A DNA stretch of 64,000 nucleotides. Source: an uncultured Pseudomonadota bacterium (lineage in GTDB: Bacteria; Myxococcota_A; UBA796; GCA-2862545). Position numbers and translations under genes: made by a program. Each line of letters starts with the position of its first letter. The stretch's first letter is position 1. The DNA is taken from positions 124,001-188,000 of the forward strand of contig CAJXTB010000005.1 in the NCBI GenBank assembly GCA_913061235.1, written 5' to 3'. Shown in pieces: positions 9,201-17,857 of this stretch. Under the pieces are notes generated by a model. The model searched no databases, was not told the DNA's origin, and saw only the letters and a list, made by a program, of their open reading frames with translations.

Positions 9201-9826
9201 AGGTAGTGCGTGCCGTTGGTGACGACGGTGGCCAAGCCAAGCTCTGCCGCAATGGCCCTAGCGGCTTGATTGGCCGCATCCTCACCTTCTAGACCCCGGT
9301 CAACCAACTCCAAGAACAGCCGCTCGGGCCCAACGGCTGCTGACAGTGCAGCGACCGTCTCGGTTGCTTCTGCGAGGCCGTGTCGAGGAAGCTCACGCCC
9401 GATCGGGCCGCGTCGGCCGCCGGTCAGCACAAGCAACCCTTCGCGATGCGCTGCAAGTCCAGCCAGATCCACGCGCGGCTTGTAGGCATTGCCGTCGAAA
9501 ATGGCTTTGGTCACAAGCGCGCAGATGTTCTCGTAGCCAGTCTGGTTTTCTACCAGGACCACAATCTTGTAGCCGCCCTCGGAACGGTCGCCGTCAATGT
9601 GGTCGGTACCCTCCGGCTGCACATCGAGTTCGGCACCGATGATGGCGCGAATCCCCGCTGACTTACAGGCTTTATAGAAAGCGACTGCACCAAACAAGTT
9701 GCTGCTATCGGTCAACGCGCAGGCAGGTTGTCCGAGCCCTGCCACATAGGCAGCCAAGGCCTCAGGAGACGCCGTGCCATCCAAGATGGAGAACTGACTG
9801 TGGTTGTGCAGGTGGACGAAGGCCAT
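6227..9826 (-). CDS. dnaE: DNA polymerase III alpha subunit
   Basis: A 1199-residue DnaE-type replicative polymerase. The N-terminal PHP domain begins FVHLHNHSQFSILDG. The polymerase palm has GPGRGSAAGSL near 405 and the catalytic triad motif PDIDVDF near 446-452. Further on are YQEQVMQ and FNKSHSAAYG motifs, the tandem helix-hairpin-helix region and a C-terminal OB fold. Around residues 285-345 there is a Pro-rich insertion (YPPPIDYG and PERPEG) not usual for E. coli DnaE. The gene starts 55 bases after the globin gene and overlaps the following gene by ATGA. It lacks the exonuclease domain of PolC, so proofreading must come from a separate DnaQ not seen here. Confidence 0.97.
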   Translation of the reverse strand: MAFVHLHNHSQFSILDGTASPEALAAYVAGLGQPACALTDSSNLFGAVAFYKACKSAGIRAIIGAELDVQPEGTDHIDGDRSEGGYKIVVLVENQTGYENICALVTKAIFDGNAYKPRVDLAGLAAHREGLLVLTGGRRGPIGRELPRHGLAEATETVAALSAAVGPERLFLELVDRGLEGEDAANQAARAIAAELGLATVVTNGTHYLNAEDAPIHEVLNAISTGQSVDDVSRVMSMTDQAYVKTEEEMRALFPDDAAAIDRTVELAERCDFHFDFGTYHLPAATPPDYVPPVDGKAQPQPDTDANWAYFYRAYPPPIDYGLPAPEEAIPERPEGAGNLDGYFDWYSGKGLHLRLERIDPALHESYWDRLNVELGIIKGMGFPAYLLIVAEFINWSKDNNIPVGPGRGSAAGSLVCWAQRITDIDPIKFTLLFERFLNPERVSMPDIDVDFCQDRREEVIEHVRQKYGSPLVSQIITYGRLKAKAAIRDIARSMALFYGDADRISKLIPDTLGISLQEALDEVEQLRTMREMDPKVRRVIDTALAVEGAVRQTGVHAAGVVIGDRPLVEYAPLYRDEPGGGPVVQYDMKSAESIGLIKFDFLGLKTLDQIRDAVVNIKRNYGIDIDMSAIPVDDEATYKLLEIGDALGIFQLESSGMRELLARLRPSNIDDMVALVALYRPGPLKSGMTDDFVLRKHDADKIEYPLDILIPILKPTYGTIVYQEQVMQVAQVMAGYSLGEADLLRRAMGKKKASEMEKQRVRFLEGSIANDIDEERAGEIFDLLAQFAAYGFNKSHSAAYGYISYQTAWLKAHYRPEYMAALMTIEAGNTEKVLMYIDDCKAAGIRIDPVCVNNSEKRFDVPAPADRVDNEDSIRFGLAAVKNVGSGAVDNLLETRAAQGGAWDDAFHFFRTLDYKRVNKRVVENLIKAGALDWTGMTRRTLFEGLPDAISAGQRIQADAEAGQASLFSMMPAAQATPQHHFHEHPEWPLSKRLGFERDVLGMYQSGHPMESYRTDVERYGTHPIARLGDLEDRAELRVVGLPGDTRVVRTRRGDKMAFVQLTDVDGAVEAVFFADAWTSSAKAIQSGEAVVVTGRAQWRDGEVKIRAESAQRLVDVRSRATKRVIIELTLEELTKRGALDALNALLTEQSGECETRLSITGPEWVADLELPNHRVEPGLGLEEGAEGLYGRRVVTLS

Positions 9827-9881
9827 GGGCCCGCCCTAACTCATACGACCGACAGATTTTGGTCGATGCTCGACCTCAACC

Positions 9882-10259
9882 TCATGACCCTGGCGCTACG
9901 CAGTCCACGTCATTTGTGACGGCTGCGCGAAACCGCTCTTGATGCGCAACCCACAGCTCAACAACGTCTTCTGCTAGGCCTTGCTCGACGAGGACGTGCC
10001 GAAGAATCGCTTGGCGACGGCGATAGTGCCCTTGGTTGATGCGCTTGGGACGATGAGCCGCACCTAGAGGACGTCCGGTGTACGGAATATCGTCTCCCAA
10101 CATGCGCAGGGCCATTTCAGTCTCATGTCGGACGATGCGGTCGCGGTCCGAGCCAGAGAACAAAAAACCAATCACAAAGTCACTCACGCAGCGGTCAATG
10201 AACGCTTGCACAACGCCTTCAACAGCATCGCGCCCACCCAGTTCCTCTACACGGCTCAT
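9882..10259 (-). CDS. Truncated haemoglobin-like globin
   Basis: A 125-residue protein of the bacterial truncated-globin superfamily. The pattern YTGRPLGAAHRPKRINQGHY (residues 60-79) matches the E-F region of these globins, with His69 the likely proximal heme ligand, and it is followed by a helix RRRQAILRHVL. It probably binds heme and a gaseous ligand (oxygen, NO) in the cytoplasm; the exact role is not visible. It starts in an ATGA overlap with the Slt transglycosylase and precedes dnaE by 55 bases. The N-terminal helix is short, as usual for the group. Confidence 0.8.
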   Translation of the reverse strand: MSRVEELGGRDAVEGVVQAFIDRCVSDFVIGFLFSGSDRDRIVRHETEMALRMLGDDIPYTGRPLGAAHRPKRINQGHYRRRQAILRHVLVEQGLAEDVVELWVAHQERFRAAVTNDVDCVAPGS

Positions 10260-12583
10260 CGGGGCATCACTTGATGATTGTACTCTGACAGGTCTGGGAA
10301 GGCCGGATTGCCGGTATCAAACTGGTAATTGTACACTTGCCAGGTACCCATGACCCGCTTGACGTACTCACGAGTCTCCTTGAATGGAATCCGCTCGACG
10401 TACTCATCTGTAGGGATGTTCCCCCACTCTCCCTTCCACTGACGTGCGCGCCCGCCGCCAGCGTTGTAGCCGACACACTGCAGGTATGGGCTGCCGTCGA
10501 GCTGGTCGTACAAGGCATCGTAGTAGCGAGACCCAATGCGCAGGTTGGTCGCCGGGTCGTTGAGCTGCTCCATAGTCACTGTCGTTCCAAGCCATCCAGC
10601 GACTTCTCGTGCAGTGGCCGGCATGAGCTGCGACAACCCACGAGCACCCGCATGCGAGCGAATACGACGGTTGAAGTTTGACTCTTCGCGAACGATTCCG
10701 TGGAACAAGCGTGCGGGGTAGCCGTCGCCGTCTGCTGCGGTCTGAACTTCTGCCCAATAGCGGTCCGGGTAGCCCACCCGAATGACCTCGGGGGCGTCCG
10801 ATGCCAAGGTGTCCGCCGGGTGTGAGCGGAACCACTTGCGCATCTCGTCGTGCGCCATGAGCCAGTCACCTGTTGCAATACGAAGCTCGGTCAGCCATGC
10901 CCGTTCGTCGGGCTCCAGCCCCTCTACAGTGATGTTTCCCCAATCCGCCCTGGCTTCGTTGATCAATCCAACACGCGCGAGGGCAACGCCGGCAATGAGG
11001 TGCGGATCCTCCGCCAACTCCCGGCGAACAGTCCATGGCTGGGTCAGGTCGGGTTCGGCAAAGTCGGCAGGTCTCGTTGCGAGGCGTGCGGCTTGTTCCG
11101 GGGCCAGCTCAACGAGACGCGCGTAGGCTTGAATGGCGTAGAAATTGCGCGGCAGTTCTTCGCACAGCTGTACCCATTCGGCGACGGCTTGAGCAAGAAT
11201 CATCGGGTCATCAACGGCAATATTGGGATGTTCGACGTCTGGGTAGATCAGCCAGCGTGCATGCCAGTAGCGCCCTGCAGCGACCTGAACGGCTGAGCCC
11301 GACAACGGCAGAGCCCCCAGAACACGAGCGACGTCGCGCGCTTGTTCGGGCTGTCCAGCCAAGTAGTAGCTAAAGGCCACGCGGAAGCTTGCTTCTGGAA
11401 CGGTGTCGCCTTCTGGGAATGCATCCAATCCGCGAAGCCAGGTCTCCCGCGCTTGGTCGAGCTGCCCCGCTTCCTGGAGCGCAATTCCAGCGTGAAGCAG
11501 ACCATCATCTGCAAGAGTGCTCTCGGTGTAGCGCTCAGCGAGTCGTAGGAAGGTTGTCGCAGACGACGAGTATTGGCGCTTGCGGAACTGCGCTGTTCCC
11601 TTCAAGTACAGAATTTTCGCCCCATACTCATAGCCCTCGTCTACACAGTTGTCTCCGTGGTCCGCGAACGTAGCGATGCTGTTGGTCAGCTCGTTCTGAC
11701 GGTACTGTGACCGCCCCTGAACGTAGATAAACCGGCAGGCGTCAAACCCGTTTCCTGTGACCGCCGACACCTTGGTTGCCGTCAACGCTTCGGCCCCAGC
11801 AAAGTCACTGCGCCACATCAACGACTCGGCACGGGCGCCGACCTCTTGCCAGGTGGCGGCGTACTCACTGCCACTGAACTCGCGCAGCATGCCGGCGGAG
11901 TCCGACGTTGCTTTGCTCGCTGGGTATTGAGACCACAAACGGCGCAAGTGCGGATAGCCAGCGGGATTGCCTGTACCCGCACGACGCGCGAGTGCGAACA
12001 ACGCTTCCGGGTTTCCGAGGGCAGGGTCAGGCCGTTCTACCAGCGTCTCGTACAGTGCGTAGGCCTCAGCCGTCCGGCCGAGCTGACGCAGTAGCTCGGC
12101 GCGGACAACCGCCGCGCGACCGTACCGGGGTGATGCTGCGTCCACCCCCTCCACTTCGGCAAGCGCTTCGATGGGGCGCTCGTCCGCGCGCAAAATCTCC
12201 GCGGAGATCAAGGCGACATCGTCGTGCGGAAGACCATCAATACCTTGAATGAACCGGAGCAGTGGCACCGCTTCGCGTGCACGGTCGTCTCGAACCAACG
12301 CCCATGCTGTCACAAAGGCCCAGTTCCCCTTCTGTTCGCCAACCAATGCCTCAACATCCATCGCCAACAACGCATCCGCAGCGTCGTCCCAGTCACCTGC
12401 ACGCAGGTCTAAGAGCACCGGTGCTGTCAGCGGAACGGCAAGAGTACGTAGCGGCATGTCAATGCGAACTTGGTCTGTGACGGGGTTCGTCGGTGACACG
12501 CGCGGCTGAATGGTCGGGGGCTCGGCATGCGAGATTTCGCAGGCGGTGAACAGAAGAAGAGCGAGCGAAGTGACCAAGCGCAT
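10256..12583 (-). CDS. Soluble/lipoprotein lytic murein transglycosylase with TPR superhelix
   Basis: I place the start at 12583, where MRLVTSLALLLFTAC gives a lipoprotein-like signal with Cys15; the open frame continues upstream without sensible sequence. The 775-residue product has a long helical TPR-like region and then a Slt catalytic domain: REESNFNRRIRSHAGARGL with catalytic Glu634, QLMPATAREV, then GYNAGGGRARQW and VERIPFKETREYV. It should act in the periplasm, cutting glycan strands with formation of 1,6-anhydro ends, like Slt70. It overlaps the globin gene by ATGA. A paralogue's 3' end lies at the left edge of the window. Confidence 0.92.
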   Translation of the reverse strand: MRLVTSLALLLFTACEISHAEPPTIQPRVSPTNPVTDQVRIDMPLRTLAVPLTAPVLLDLRAGDWDDAADALLAMDVEALVGEQKGNWAFVTAWALVRDDRAREAVPLLRFIQGIDGLPHDDVALISAEILRADERPIEALAEVEGVDAASPRYGRAAVVRAELLRQLGRTAEAYALYETLVERPDPALGNPEALFALARRAGTGNPAGYPHLRRLWSQYPASKATSDSAGMLREFSGSEYAATWQEVGARAESLMWRSDFAGAEALTATKVSAVTGNGFDACRFIYVQGRSQYRQNELTNSIATFADHGDNCVDEGYEYGAKILYLKGTAQFRKRQYSSSATTFLRLAERYTESTLADDGLLHAGIALQEAGQLDQARETWLRGLDAFPEGDTVPEASFRVAFSYYLAGQPEQARDVARVLGALPLSGSAVQVAAGRYWHARWLIYPDVEHPNIAVDDPMILAQAVAEWVQLCEELPRNFYAIQAYARLVELAPEQAARLATRPADFAEPDLTQPWTVRRELAEDPHLIAGVALARVGLINEARADWGNITVEGLEPDERAWLTELRIATGDWLMAHDEMRKWFRSHPADTLASDAPEVIRVGYPDRYWAEVQTAADGDGYPARLFHGIVREESNFNRRIRSHAGARGLSQLMPATAREVAGWLGTTVTMEQLNDPATNLRIGSRYYDALYDQLDGSPYLQCVGYNAGGGRARQWKGEWGNIPTDEYVERIPFKETREYVKRVMGTWQVYNYQFDTGNPAFPDLSEYNHQVMPR

Positions 12584-12704
12584 GTGGTGTCCGTGAAACA
12601 AGCGATGAGGCGGTAGCGTACCTGCGAGTGAGGTACGGGGGGGGGCAGCTACCGTAACACCGCCAACCCGCACCACTGAACATCCATCCCTAGAGAGTCT
12701 GCTT

Positions 12705-13370
12705 GTGACGAAGTCCCGCACGAAAACCGCCACCTGGGTGGGAATCGTTCTGTCAGGCATCCTGGCACTTTGGTTCTGGAACAGCCCAGTTCTATGGCCG
12801 GTCAAGGTCTTGGTGGTGCTGTTCCACGAGCTCGGGCATGCCATCGCGACTTGGCTTACCGGCGGCACCGTCGTCGAAATCGGTCTGTCCCCTCAAGTGG
12901 GCGGACACGCCTTGTCGAGTGGCGGCAATCGTTTTGTCATCTTGAACGCTGGATACCTCGGCTCGCTTCTCTGGGGGGTCACGCTTCTGGGCGTTGCCCG
13001 ACGCAAAGCCACCTCCCGATACGCCCTCGGGCTTCTGGGACTCGTCGTCTTTTTGGTCGCCGCTTGGTACGTACGCCCCTTCGCCAGCTTCGGCTTCCCG
13101 TTCGGCCTCATCATGGGTGTGGTGTTGATGTTGGGGGGCCGCTTGCTTCCCGTCGCCGCAGCACAAGTTGTTCTGCGTGCGCTGGGCGTCTTCAGCATCT
13201 TGTATGCACTGTTCGACGTCCGCGATGACGTCTTCTACGCCGGTTCTGACGTGGTCAGCGACGCCACCATGCTCGCAGCAGCCACCGGAATTCCGTCGGT
13301 TGTCTGGGGCGTTGTCTGGCTTGTTGCGGGCGTTGCCGTGCTGTGGTTCACCCGCAAGTGGGTGACCTAG
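12705..13370 (+). CDS. M50B-type membrane metalloprotease-like protein
   Basis: A 221-residue multi-spanning protein with the zinc motif HELGH at residues 41-45 inside the second hydrophobic segment (VLVVLFHELGHAIATWLTGG), as in the M50B group of site-2-protease-like proteins. Five to six further membrane segments follow. The second zinc-ligand Asp is not obvious, although DVRDD lies in the C-terminal half, so proteolysis is likely but unproven. The start is GTG at 12705. The 3' end overlaps the 3' end of the DUF4340 gene on the opposite strand through a shared CTAG. The substrate is unknown. Confidence 0.8.
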   Translation: MTKSRTKTATWVGIVLSGILALWFWNSPVLWPVKVLVVLFHELGHAIATWLTGGTVVEIGLSPQVGGHALSSGGNRFVILNAGYLGSLLWGVTLLGVARRKATSRYALGLLGLVVFLVAAWYVRPFASFGFPFGLIMGVVLMLGGRLLPVAAAQVVLRALGVFSILYALFDVRDDVFYAGSDVVSDATMLAAATGIPSVVWGVVWLVAGVAVLWFTRKWVT

Positions 13371-14593
13371 AGCGTACCAGCAGCGAAAGGCTGGAGTCCC
13401 TCGACTCGGAAAGGAACGCCGCCGCCGGCATCTCTCGCGATGACGTAGGTGCCTTCATCCTGGAACAGCACGACTTCAGTGTGCCGCCCGGAGTCTCGAA
13501 CCACTGTGACCCGAGCGCGTTCATCACCGGGTGTGGGGACCGTAGCGCGTAGGTACGTAATGTTGGCGGCTTGCAGCGCCGCCACAATGCTCTGTGCGTC
13601 TTCGGCGCCAGCCCACCCGTCCTCCCTACGTGTCAGCACCGTCTCAACGCCATCGCGAGCGATTGTGATGCGGTCATCTACATTGGGGTCCAAGCGGAAC
13701 GGACTGCGTTGGACCACATCCAGTGGGCCTTGACCGAGGAACTGCAGGGCATCCGGATCCGCGTAGCCAGCCAAGCCGTCATCGCGCCGGATGTACACAC
13801 CCATGGGGCCTTGTTCGCCAACAGCGAAGCCCATTTCGTCGGCCACAGTCGCCACAGTCACGCGAAAGGCCGCGTCTGCAATGCCGTCAGGGGCGGTATC
13901 TGGGGAAAAGGACAAGAACCGAGTGCCGCGGACGGTGAAGATTAGGTCTTCCGCCCGCAAGATATTCGCCCGACCAAACCCGTTCACGTACCAATCGGTC
14001 CCGCTTCCCGTGACTTCGAGCACGCCATTTGCGCTCTCGACCGTGACTCGCCGCACTGCAGCCTCGTCGAAGGTCAAGATGCGACGCTCCCGCAGCATGG
14101 CGGCCTGGGTCTCAATGACGTCAGCCAAGCTGTACGGCACAAGCACCACCTCACCGCTCTCTAGGCGTGCGTAGGTCCCGCTGCCCGTGGGTGACTCGGA
14201 CCCGACATCAAGCTGCGACACCGAGCCATTGGACTGGGTGACCCGCAAGGTGGCTTGCGGGGGGGCCAGGCCGAACTGGGACGCATCTGCATCTGGCAAG
14301 GGGCGCGCGCCGCGTATGCGAGTGAGATTGACGACAATGAACTCGACCTCAGCGGCATCCGCTGGGCTCACCACTGGCTCTTCGAGGCGCCACTGGTCAC
14401 CATCCCGAGCCAAGACAAGGGTCTCGTCGCCTCGAGACAGCTCGATTCCGGTGACATCGTCGGTCTCTAGGGTCCACACAATGGTGTCACCGCCATTGAC
14501 CCGAGGGTCTGGCGGTTCCCACAACCACAGCGCGGCAGCAACCACTAAGACGGCCATCACCAGTACGAATACGACGCGGGACTGACGCTCCAC
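13367..14593 (-). CDS. DUF4340 protein, membrane anchored
   Basis: A 408-residue protein with one N-terminal membrane segment (residues 7-25) and a long beta-rich periplasmic region resembling repeated DUF4340 units: WRLEEPV..ADAAEV, LTRIRGARP and a later similar block. In other bacteria DUF4340 proteins are often encoded with Gld-type ABC transporters; no such transporter is here. The start is a GTG placed 2 bases after the grpE stop, so the two are cotranscribed. The molecular function is not known. Confidence 0.82.
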   Translation of the reverse strand: MERQSRVVFVLVMAVLVVAAALWLWEPPDPRVNGGDTIVWTLETDDVTGIELSRGDETLVLARDGDQWRLEEPVVSPADAAEVEFIVVNLTRIRGARPLPDADASQFGLAPPQATLRVTQSNGSVSQLDVGSESPTGSGTYARLESGEVVLVPYSLADVIETQAAMLRERRILTFDEAAVRRVTVESANGVLEVTGSGTDWYVNGFGRANILRAEDLIFTVRGTRFLSFSPDTAPDGIADAAFRVTVATVADEMGFAVGEQGPMGVYIRRDDGLAGYADPDALQFLGQGPLDVVQRSPFRLDPNVDDRITIARDGVETVLTRREDGWAGAEDAQSIVAALQAANITYLRATVPTPGDERARVTVVRDSGRHTEVVLFQDEGTYVIARDAGGGVPFRVEGLQPFAAGTL

Positions 14594-14595
14594 GA

Positions 14596-15279
14596 CTACG
14601 CGTCAACCTCTTCATCTGACGCGTCATCACCATCGACCGGCTCGTCTTCGTCAAACTCGGCGTCGATGACTTCAGCTTCTGGCTGTGGCTTGGGAACTTC
14701 TTGCACTTCGTGCTTGCCGACGATGACCTGAGCCGGCTGCAGAATGTTGTCTCCCAACACGTAGCCAGTGGTCTGCACCATCAAGATCATGCCGTCCATC
14801 GACCGGTCGGTGACCGGGGTCATGGCCAGGGCTTCGTGACGACGGGGGTCGAACCGCTCGCCAACTTTGCCCGTCTGGCGCAGGCCAACGCGAGTCATGC
14901 CGTCATCAAACTGAGTGACAACGAGCTTGAGCCCACCGAGCAGGGTCTCGACAGAGTCTCCAGGATTGTCCAACGAACGACGCAGGTTCTCGACCGGCTC
15001 TAGGAGTGTTCGAACGAGGTCAGCGGTGCGCTTGACGGACTTCCGATCAGCCTGCCCTTCAGCGCGCTTCTTGAACGACTGCATTTCGTCTTGCAGCTCG
15101 GTGTAAGCCTTCGAGACGGACCTCAAGCGCGCCTGTGTGGACTTCAACTCTGCTTGTGCTGTCTCCAACGGGTCAGGTTCAGTGACGAGCTCAATAACGA
15201 CCGGTTCGTCTTCCAGTTCCACCTCTTCTGGGGTGGACTCTACGGCATCTGTGCCTTCGACTTCGGGTTCGTGGACCAT
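14596..15279 (-). CDS. grpE: GrpE nucleotide exchange factor
   Basis: A 227-residue GrpE. An acidic N-terminal tail (about 1-35) leads into a long coiled coil (TQARLRSVSKAYTELQDEMQSFKKRAE), then the four-helix region with LLEPVENLRRSLD and the C-terminal beta domain with RFDPRRHEALAMTP and GYVLGDNILQPAQVIVG, both classic GrpE phrases. It exchanges ADP for ATP on DnaK. The C-terminal 40 residues are an extra acidic tail. The ATG follows GGAGG at good spacing. dnaK and dnaJ are not in the window. Confidence 0.95.
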   Translation of the reverse strand: MVHEPEVEGTDAVESTPEEVELEDEPVVIELVTEPDPLETAQAELKSTQARLRSVSKAYTELQDEMQSFKKRAEGQADRKSVKRTADLVRTLLEPVENLRRSLDNPGDSVETLLGGLKLVVTQFDDGMTRVGLRQTGKVGERFDPRRHEALAMTPVTDRSMDGMILMVQTTGYVLGDNILQPAQVIVGKHEVQEVPKPQPEAEVIDAEFDEDEPVDGDDASDEEVDA

Positions 15280-15352
15280 TGCATTGCCTCCGGGGCGCGC
15301 GAGGTAATCGCATCACCCCCACGCGCAAGGGGCGTGTTGCAACGTACGGAAC

Positions 15353-16714
15353 TCAGTCGGCGCGATTGTTGATTTGCAGGCCGACCTTATGGATACGGCG
15401 TAGTCCCATGGCCAAGTCTTCTGGTCCGCTTCGCTCGGTCAATATGACGAGCTGCCGGCGAAAGATCCAGGCACCAAAACTCGACATGGCAATCCCCATA
15501 AACACGGGAACCAGGCCCATGGGTCCGCCGAACAGCGTCGCGAACAATCCAAGCAACAGGCTCATGTGCGCGCCGAAGCGCATCACCCGCCGCCACCACA
15601 TCCACTGTGCCATACGGTCCAGCGACAGCTCTGCGCTCTGCTCACGCGTACGCGGGGGACGTGCGCCAATGACGACAGCGGCCTCTCGGTGCTGACGGGC
15701 AAACAAGAGCGACGCCACCAGTTGCGCGCGAGCTGCCGCAAAATCAGGGCACAACTCAACCGCTCGGCGAGCATCGTCCAGCGCTTCTGCGGAGCGACCT
15801 TGAGCGGCTCGAGCCGCCGATAGGTAGTGATGGAGCAACCCTTGGTCCGGGAAGTACCGAGAACCGATCAGCGCAAAGTCTTCCGCTTCGTGCTCCGCAT
15901 CCAGCGCCAAGCACAGCACAGCACCCGCCAGGTAGGCGCGCTGGTGGTACGGCTGTTCGGTCACCAGATCTCGGCAACGTTCCACCGCTTCCATCTGGTC
16001 GCCGGTGCGAAGAATCTCGACCACCTCATCCCACGGTGTTGGCGGTGCGACGTCTGGTGCAATGACCGGCTCTCCTCGAACCGCTTCCAGTGCGTCAAAC
16101 TCGCCCGCCCGTGCGGTCAAGATCATCCCGCAGTCTGCGGTGTGATGGAAAGCGACCAGGCGCTCAACGTCGACTTCAGGGTCGTTCACCCGCTCGAGCA
16201 TCTTGAGGGTCTCAAAGAACTGCTCACGCAAGGGCTCTGCAGACGCGCCATGCAAATGGAAGAAGTACAAGAGCATCCCAGGACCGTTTGCGCCAACGCG
16301 GACGAACCAGGTGCTCCGTGGACCATCTTCACCGTCTACGGCCACCACATGAACGTCTGGGCGCCCCTGGCACTGCAGAACGCGACACAAGAATGCTGCG
16401 ACCTCGCCGGCGAAGTTTCCAAGTACATGCTCGCCACCCAATTCTTGGTCAGAGCTGCCCCAGCCAAACCGGTGGAAAAAGGACGCACGCAGCTGTTCGA
16501 TACGGCTGCGGCAGTGGTGCATCTCGGCACCGACCAAATCGGTGTCCCGGTAGCGGATGGCCGCGAAGGTCACGCGGCGCTGGTACAGCCGAATGCTGTC
16601 CTCGAAGGAATAGCGACGCACCACTCCGTCCCGCCCGACGATTTCGACGGGGAAATCTACAACCTCGGAATAGTCTTTCCGAGAATAGCGCTGGAGCTTC
16701 CAGTTCTTGTCCAC
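15353..16714 (-). CDS. TPR-containing membrane protein of unknown function
   Basis: I prefer GTG 16714 (VDKNWK) because AAGGCGAGG lies just upstream; a TTG at 16735 is the other option. The 453-residue product has an unrecognised N-terminal domain (about 1-220), several TPR-like helical hairpins (VERCRDLVTEQPYHQRAYL, EALDDARRAVELCPDFAAA) and two hydrophobic segments near the C-terminus (HMSLLLGLFATLFGG and LVPVFMGIAMSSFGAW) followed by a short basic tail. The gene is divergent from the ECF sigma gene with only about 70 bases between them. No family is recognised beyond the TPR. Confidence 0.75.
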   Translation of the reverse strand: MDKNWKLQRYSRKDYSEVVDFPVEIVGRDGVVRRYSFEDSIRLYQRRVTFAAIRYRDTDLVGAEMHHCRSRIEQLRASFFHRFGWGSSDQELGGEHVLGNFAGEVAAFLCRVLQCQGRPDVHVVAVDGEDGPRSTWFVRVGANGPGMLLYFFHLHGASAEPLREQFFETLKMLERVNDPEVDVERLVAFHHTADCGMILTARAGEFDALEAVRGEPVIAPDVAPPTPWDEVVEILRTGDQMEAVERCRDLVTEQPYHQRAYLAGAVLCLALDAEHEAEDFALIGSRYFPDQGLLHHYLSAARAAQGRSAEALDDARRAVELCPDFAAARAQLVASLLFARQHREAAVVIGARPPRTREQSAELSLDRMAQWMWWRRVMRFGAHMSLLLGLFATLFGGPMGLVPVFMGIAMSSFGAWIFRRQLVILTERSGPEDLAMGLRRIHKVGLQINNRAD

Positions 16715-16741
16715 CAGGCCTCGCCTTCCCAACAAACCTTA

Positions 16742-16765
16742 GCACCGGTTTCGACATTTCGGTGC
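16742..16765. promoter_or_regulatory. Inverted repeat between divergent genes (possible operator)
   Basis: GCACCG and CGGTGC are separated by 12 bases in the short region between the TPR membrane protein and the ECF sigma gene. The position fits an operator or autoregulatory element, but the arms are only 6 bp and could be chance. Confidence 0.3.
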
Positions 16766-16781
16766 AATAGCCATCGGTCCG

Positions 16782-17387
16782 GTGCGTACATTCATGTACA
16801 CACCCACAACGGAGGAACCCCTGCTGGCACTTCGCCTACATGACGGACAGGACACTCAACCCCAACAGATCATCGCAGCACGCGGCGGAGATCAGCTTGC
16901 GCAGGAGTGGATTGCCAAGCGCTGGATGGGCCCTGTCTACCGGTTCAACTGGCGTATGCTTCGCAATGAGCAAGACGCACACGATGCTGCGCAGGACACT
17001 CTAGTGAAAGTCCTCCGCAAGCTCCATCTGTTTGAGGATGGGCGCAACTTCGGAACTTGGGTGATGGGCATCGCCCGAAACACGTGTATTGATCTGTATC
17101 GGAAGCGTCGGCGCCTCGCGTGGGAAGAGCCCGGAGACGTTGTGGACCTTGCTCCGTCTCCGCTACAGGAAGCATCGAGAGCGCAGCGAGCCGTGCTTCT
17201 GCAGCAAGCACTCGACAAACTCCCGCCGATGTACCGAGAAATTCTGGTGCTCTACCACTTTGAGCATCTCAAGTACGTCGAGATTGCCGAGGTCTTGGAT
17301 GTGCCGCTCGGCACTGTGATGAACCGAATCTTCCGCGCACGTCGCAAGCTGCGCGATGCGTACGACACCGTCGGAGGGGAAGCATGA
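16782..17387 (+). CDS. ECF-type RNA polymerase sigma factor
   Basis: A 201-residue two-domain sigma factor. Region 2 spans about 40-105 (MLRNEQDAHDAAQDTLVKVL, GTWVMGIARNTCIDLYRKRRR) and region 4 about 135-190 (LPPMYREILVLYHFEHLKY, then AEVLDVPLGTVMNRIFRARRKLR). The start is GTG 16782 or ATG 16794; neither has a strong ribosome-binding site. The stop overlaps the next start by ATGA, and the next gene encodes a zinc-finger anti-sigma factor, so the two form a regulatory pair. The third gene, a bactofilin-like membrane protein, is probably part of the same response. Confidence 0.94.
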   Translation: MRTFMYTPTTEEPLLALRLHDGQDTQPQQIIAARGGDQLAQEWIAKRWMGPVYRFNWRMLRNEQDAHDAAQDTLVKVLRKLHLFEDGRNFGTWVMGIARNTCIDLYRKRRRLAWEEPGDVVDLAPSPLQEASRAQRAVLLQQALDKLPPMYREILVLYHFEHLKYVEIAEVLDVPLGTVMNRIFRARRKLRDAYDTVGGEA

Positions 17388-17857
17388 GCGAACACGTCGA
17401 CCCTGATGTTCTACAGCAGTTCGTCCAGGGTGCACTGGCTGAGGACGACTGCGTCGAAGTCGCACTGCACTTGGACGCCTGTCACCACTGCCTGGCACAC
17501 GCGGACCGGATGGACCCGTTCGCAGACGCGTTCCGGGCCATGCCTGAGCCGCGAATTCCTGATGGACTCGCCCAAGCGGCCGTGATGCAAGCACGCCAAG
17601 CGGCCCCCATTGCACGGTCAGACGTGTTTGTGGGTGTAGGCCTTCTGGTCGCTGCGGCCGTGTTGCTCGTTGTTGCCGGGGACCCCCTTCCTGTTGGCGT
17701 CAACCTCGGTGTACTGACGAAAGCCGCCTGGGTGGGTGGAGGACACGTTTTGGGTAGCACACTCGTCCTCGGTGGCGGAATGCTCGCGTCTACAGCATTG
17801 GCCTGCGGACTCGCGGCGTTTGCGGTTCGATTCAGCCGCTCCGGACAGCTAGCATGA
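17384..17857 (+). CDS. Zinc-finger (ZAS-like) membrane anti-sigma factor
   Basis: A 157-residue protein with the anti-sigma zinc motif H-x3-C-x2-C (HLDACHHC: His29, Cys33, Cys36) and two membrane segments (about 83-101 and 125-150). Family knowledge: ZAS domains hold ECF sigma factors inactive and release them upon a signal at the membrane. It is coupled by ATGA overlaps to the sigma gene in front and to the membrane protein behind. No periplasmic sensory domain is present, as the loop between the two segments is only about 25 residues. Confidence 0.85.
   Translation: MSEHVDPDVLQQFVQGALAEDDCVEVALHLDACHHCLAHADRMDPFADAFRAMPEPRIPDGLAQAAVMQARQAAPIARSDVFVGVGLLVAAAVLLVVAGDPLPVGVNLGVLTKAAWVGGGHVLGSTLVLGGGMLASTALACGLAAFAVRFSRSGQLA

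Noticed and set aside
15827-16843. A 338-codon open frame on the plus strand across the TPR membrane gene
   Set aside because: It is antisense to a frame with TPR and membrane segments, runs into the sigma gene and has no domain pattern.
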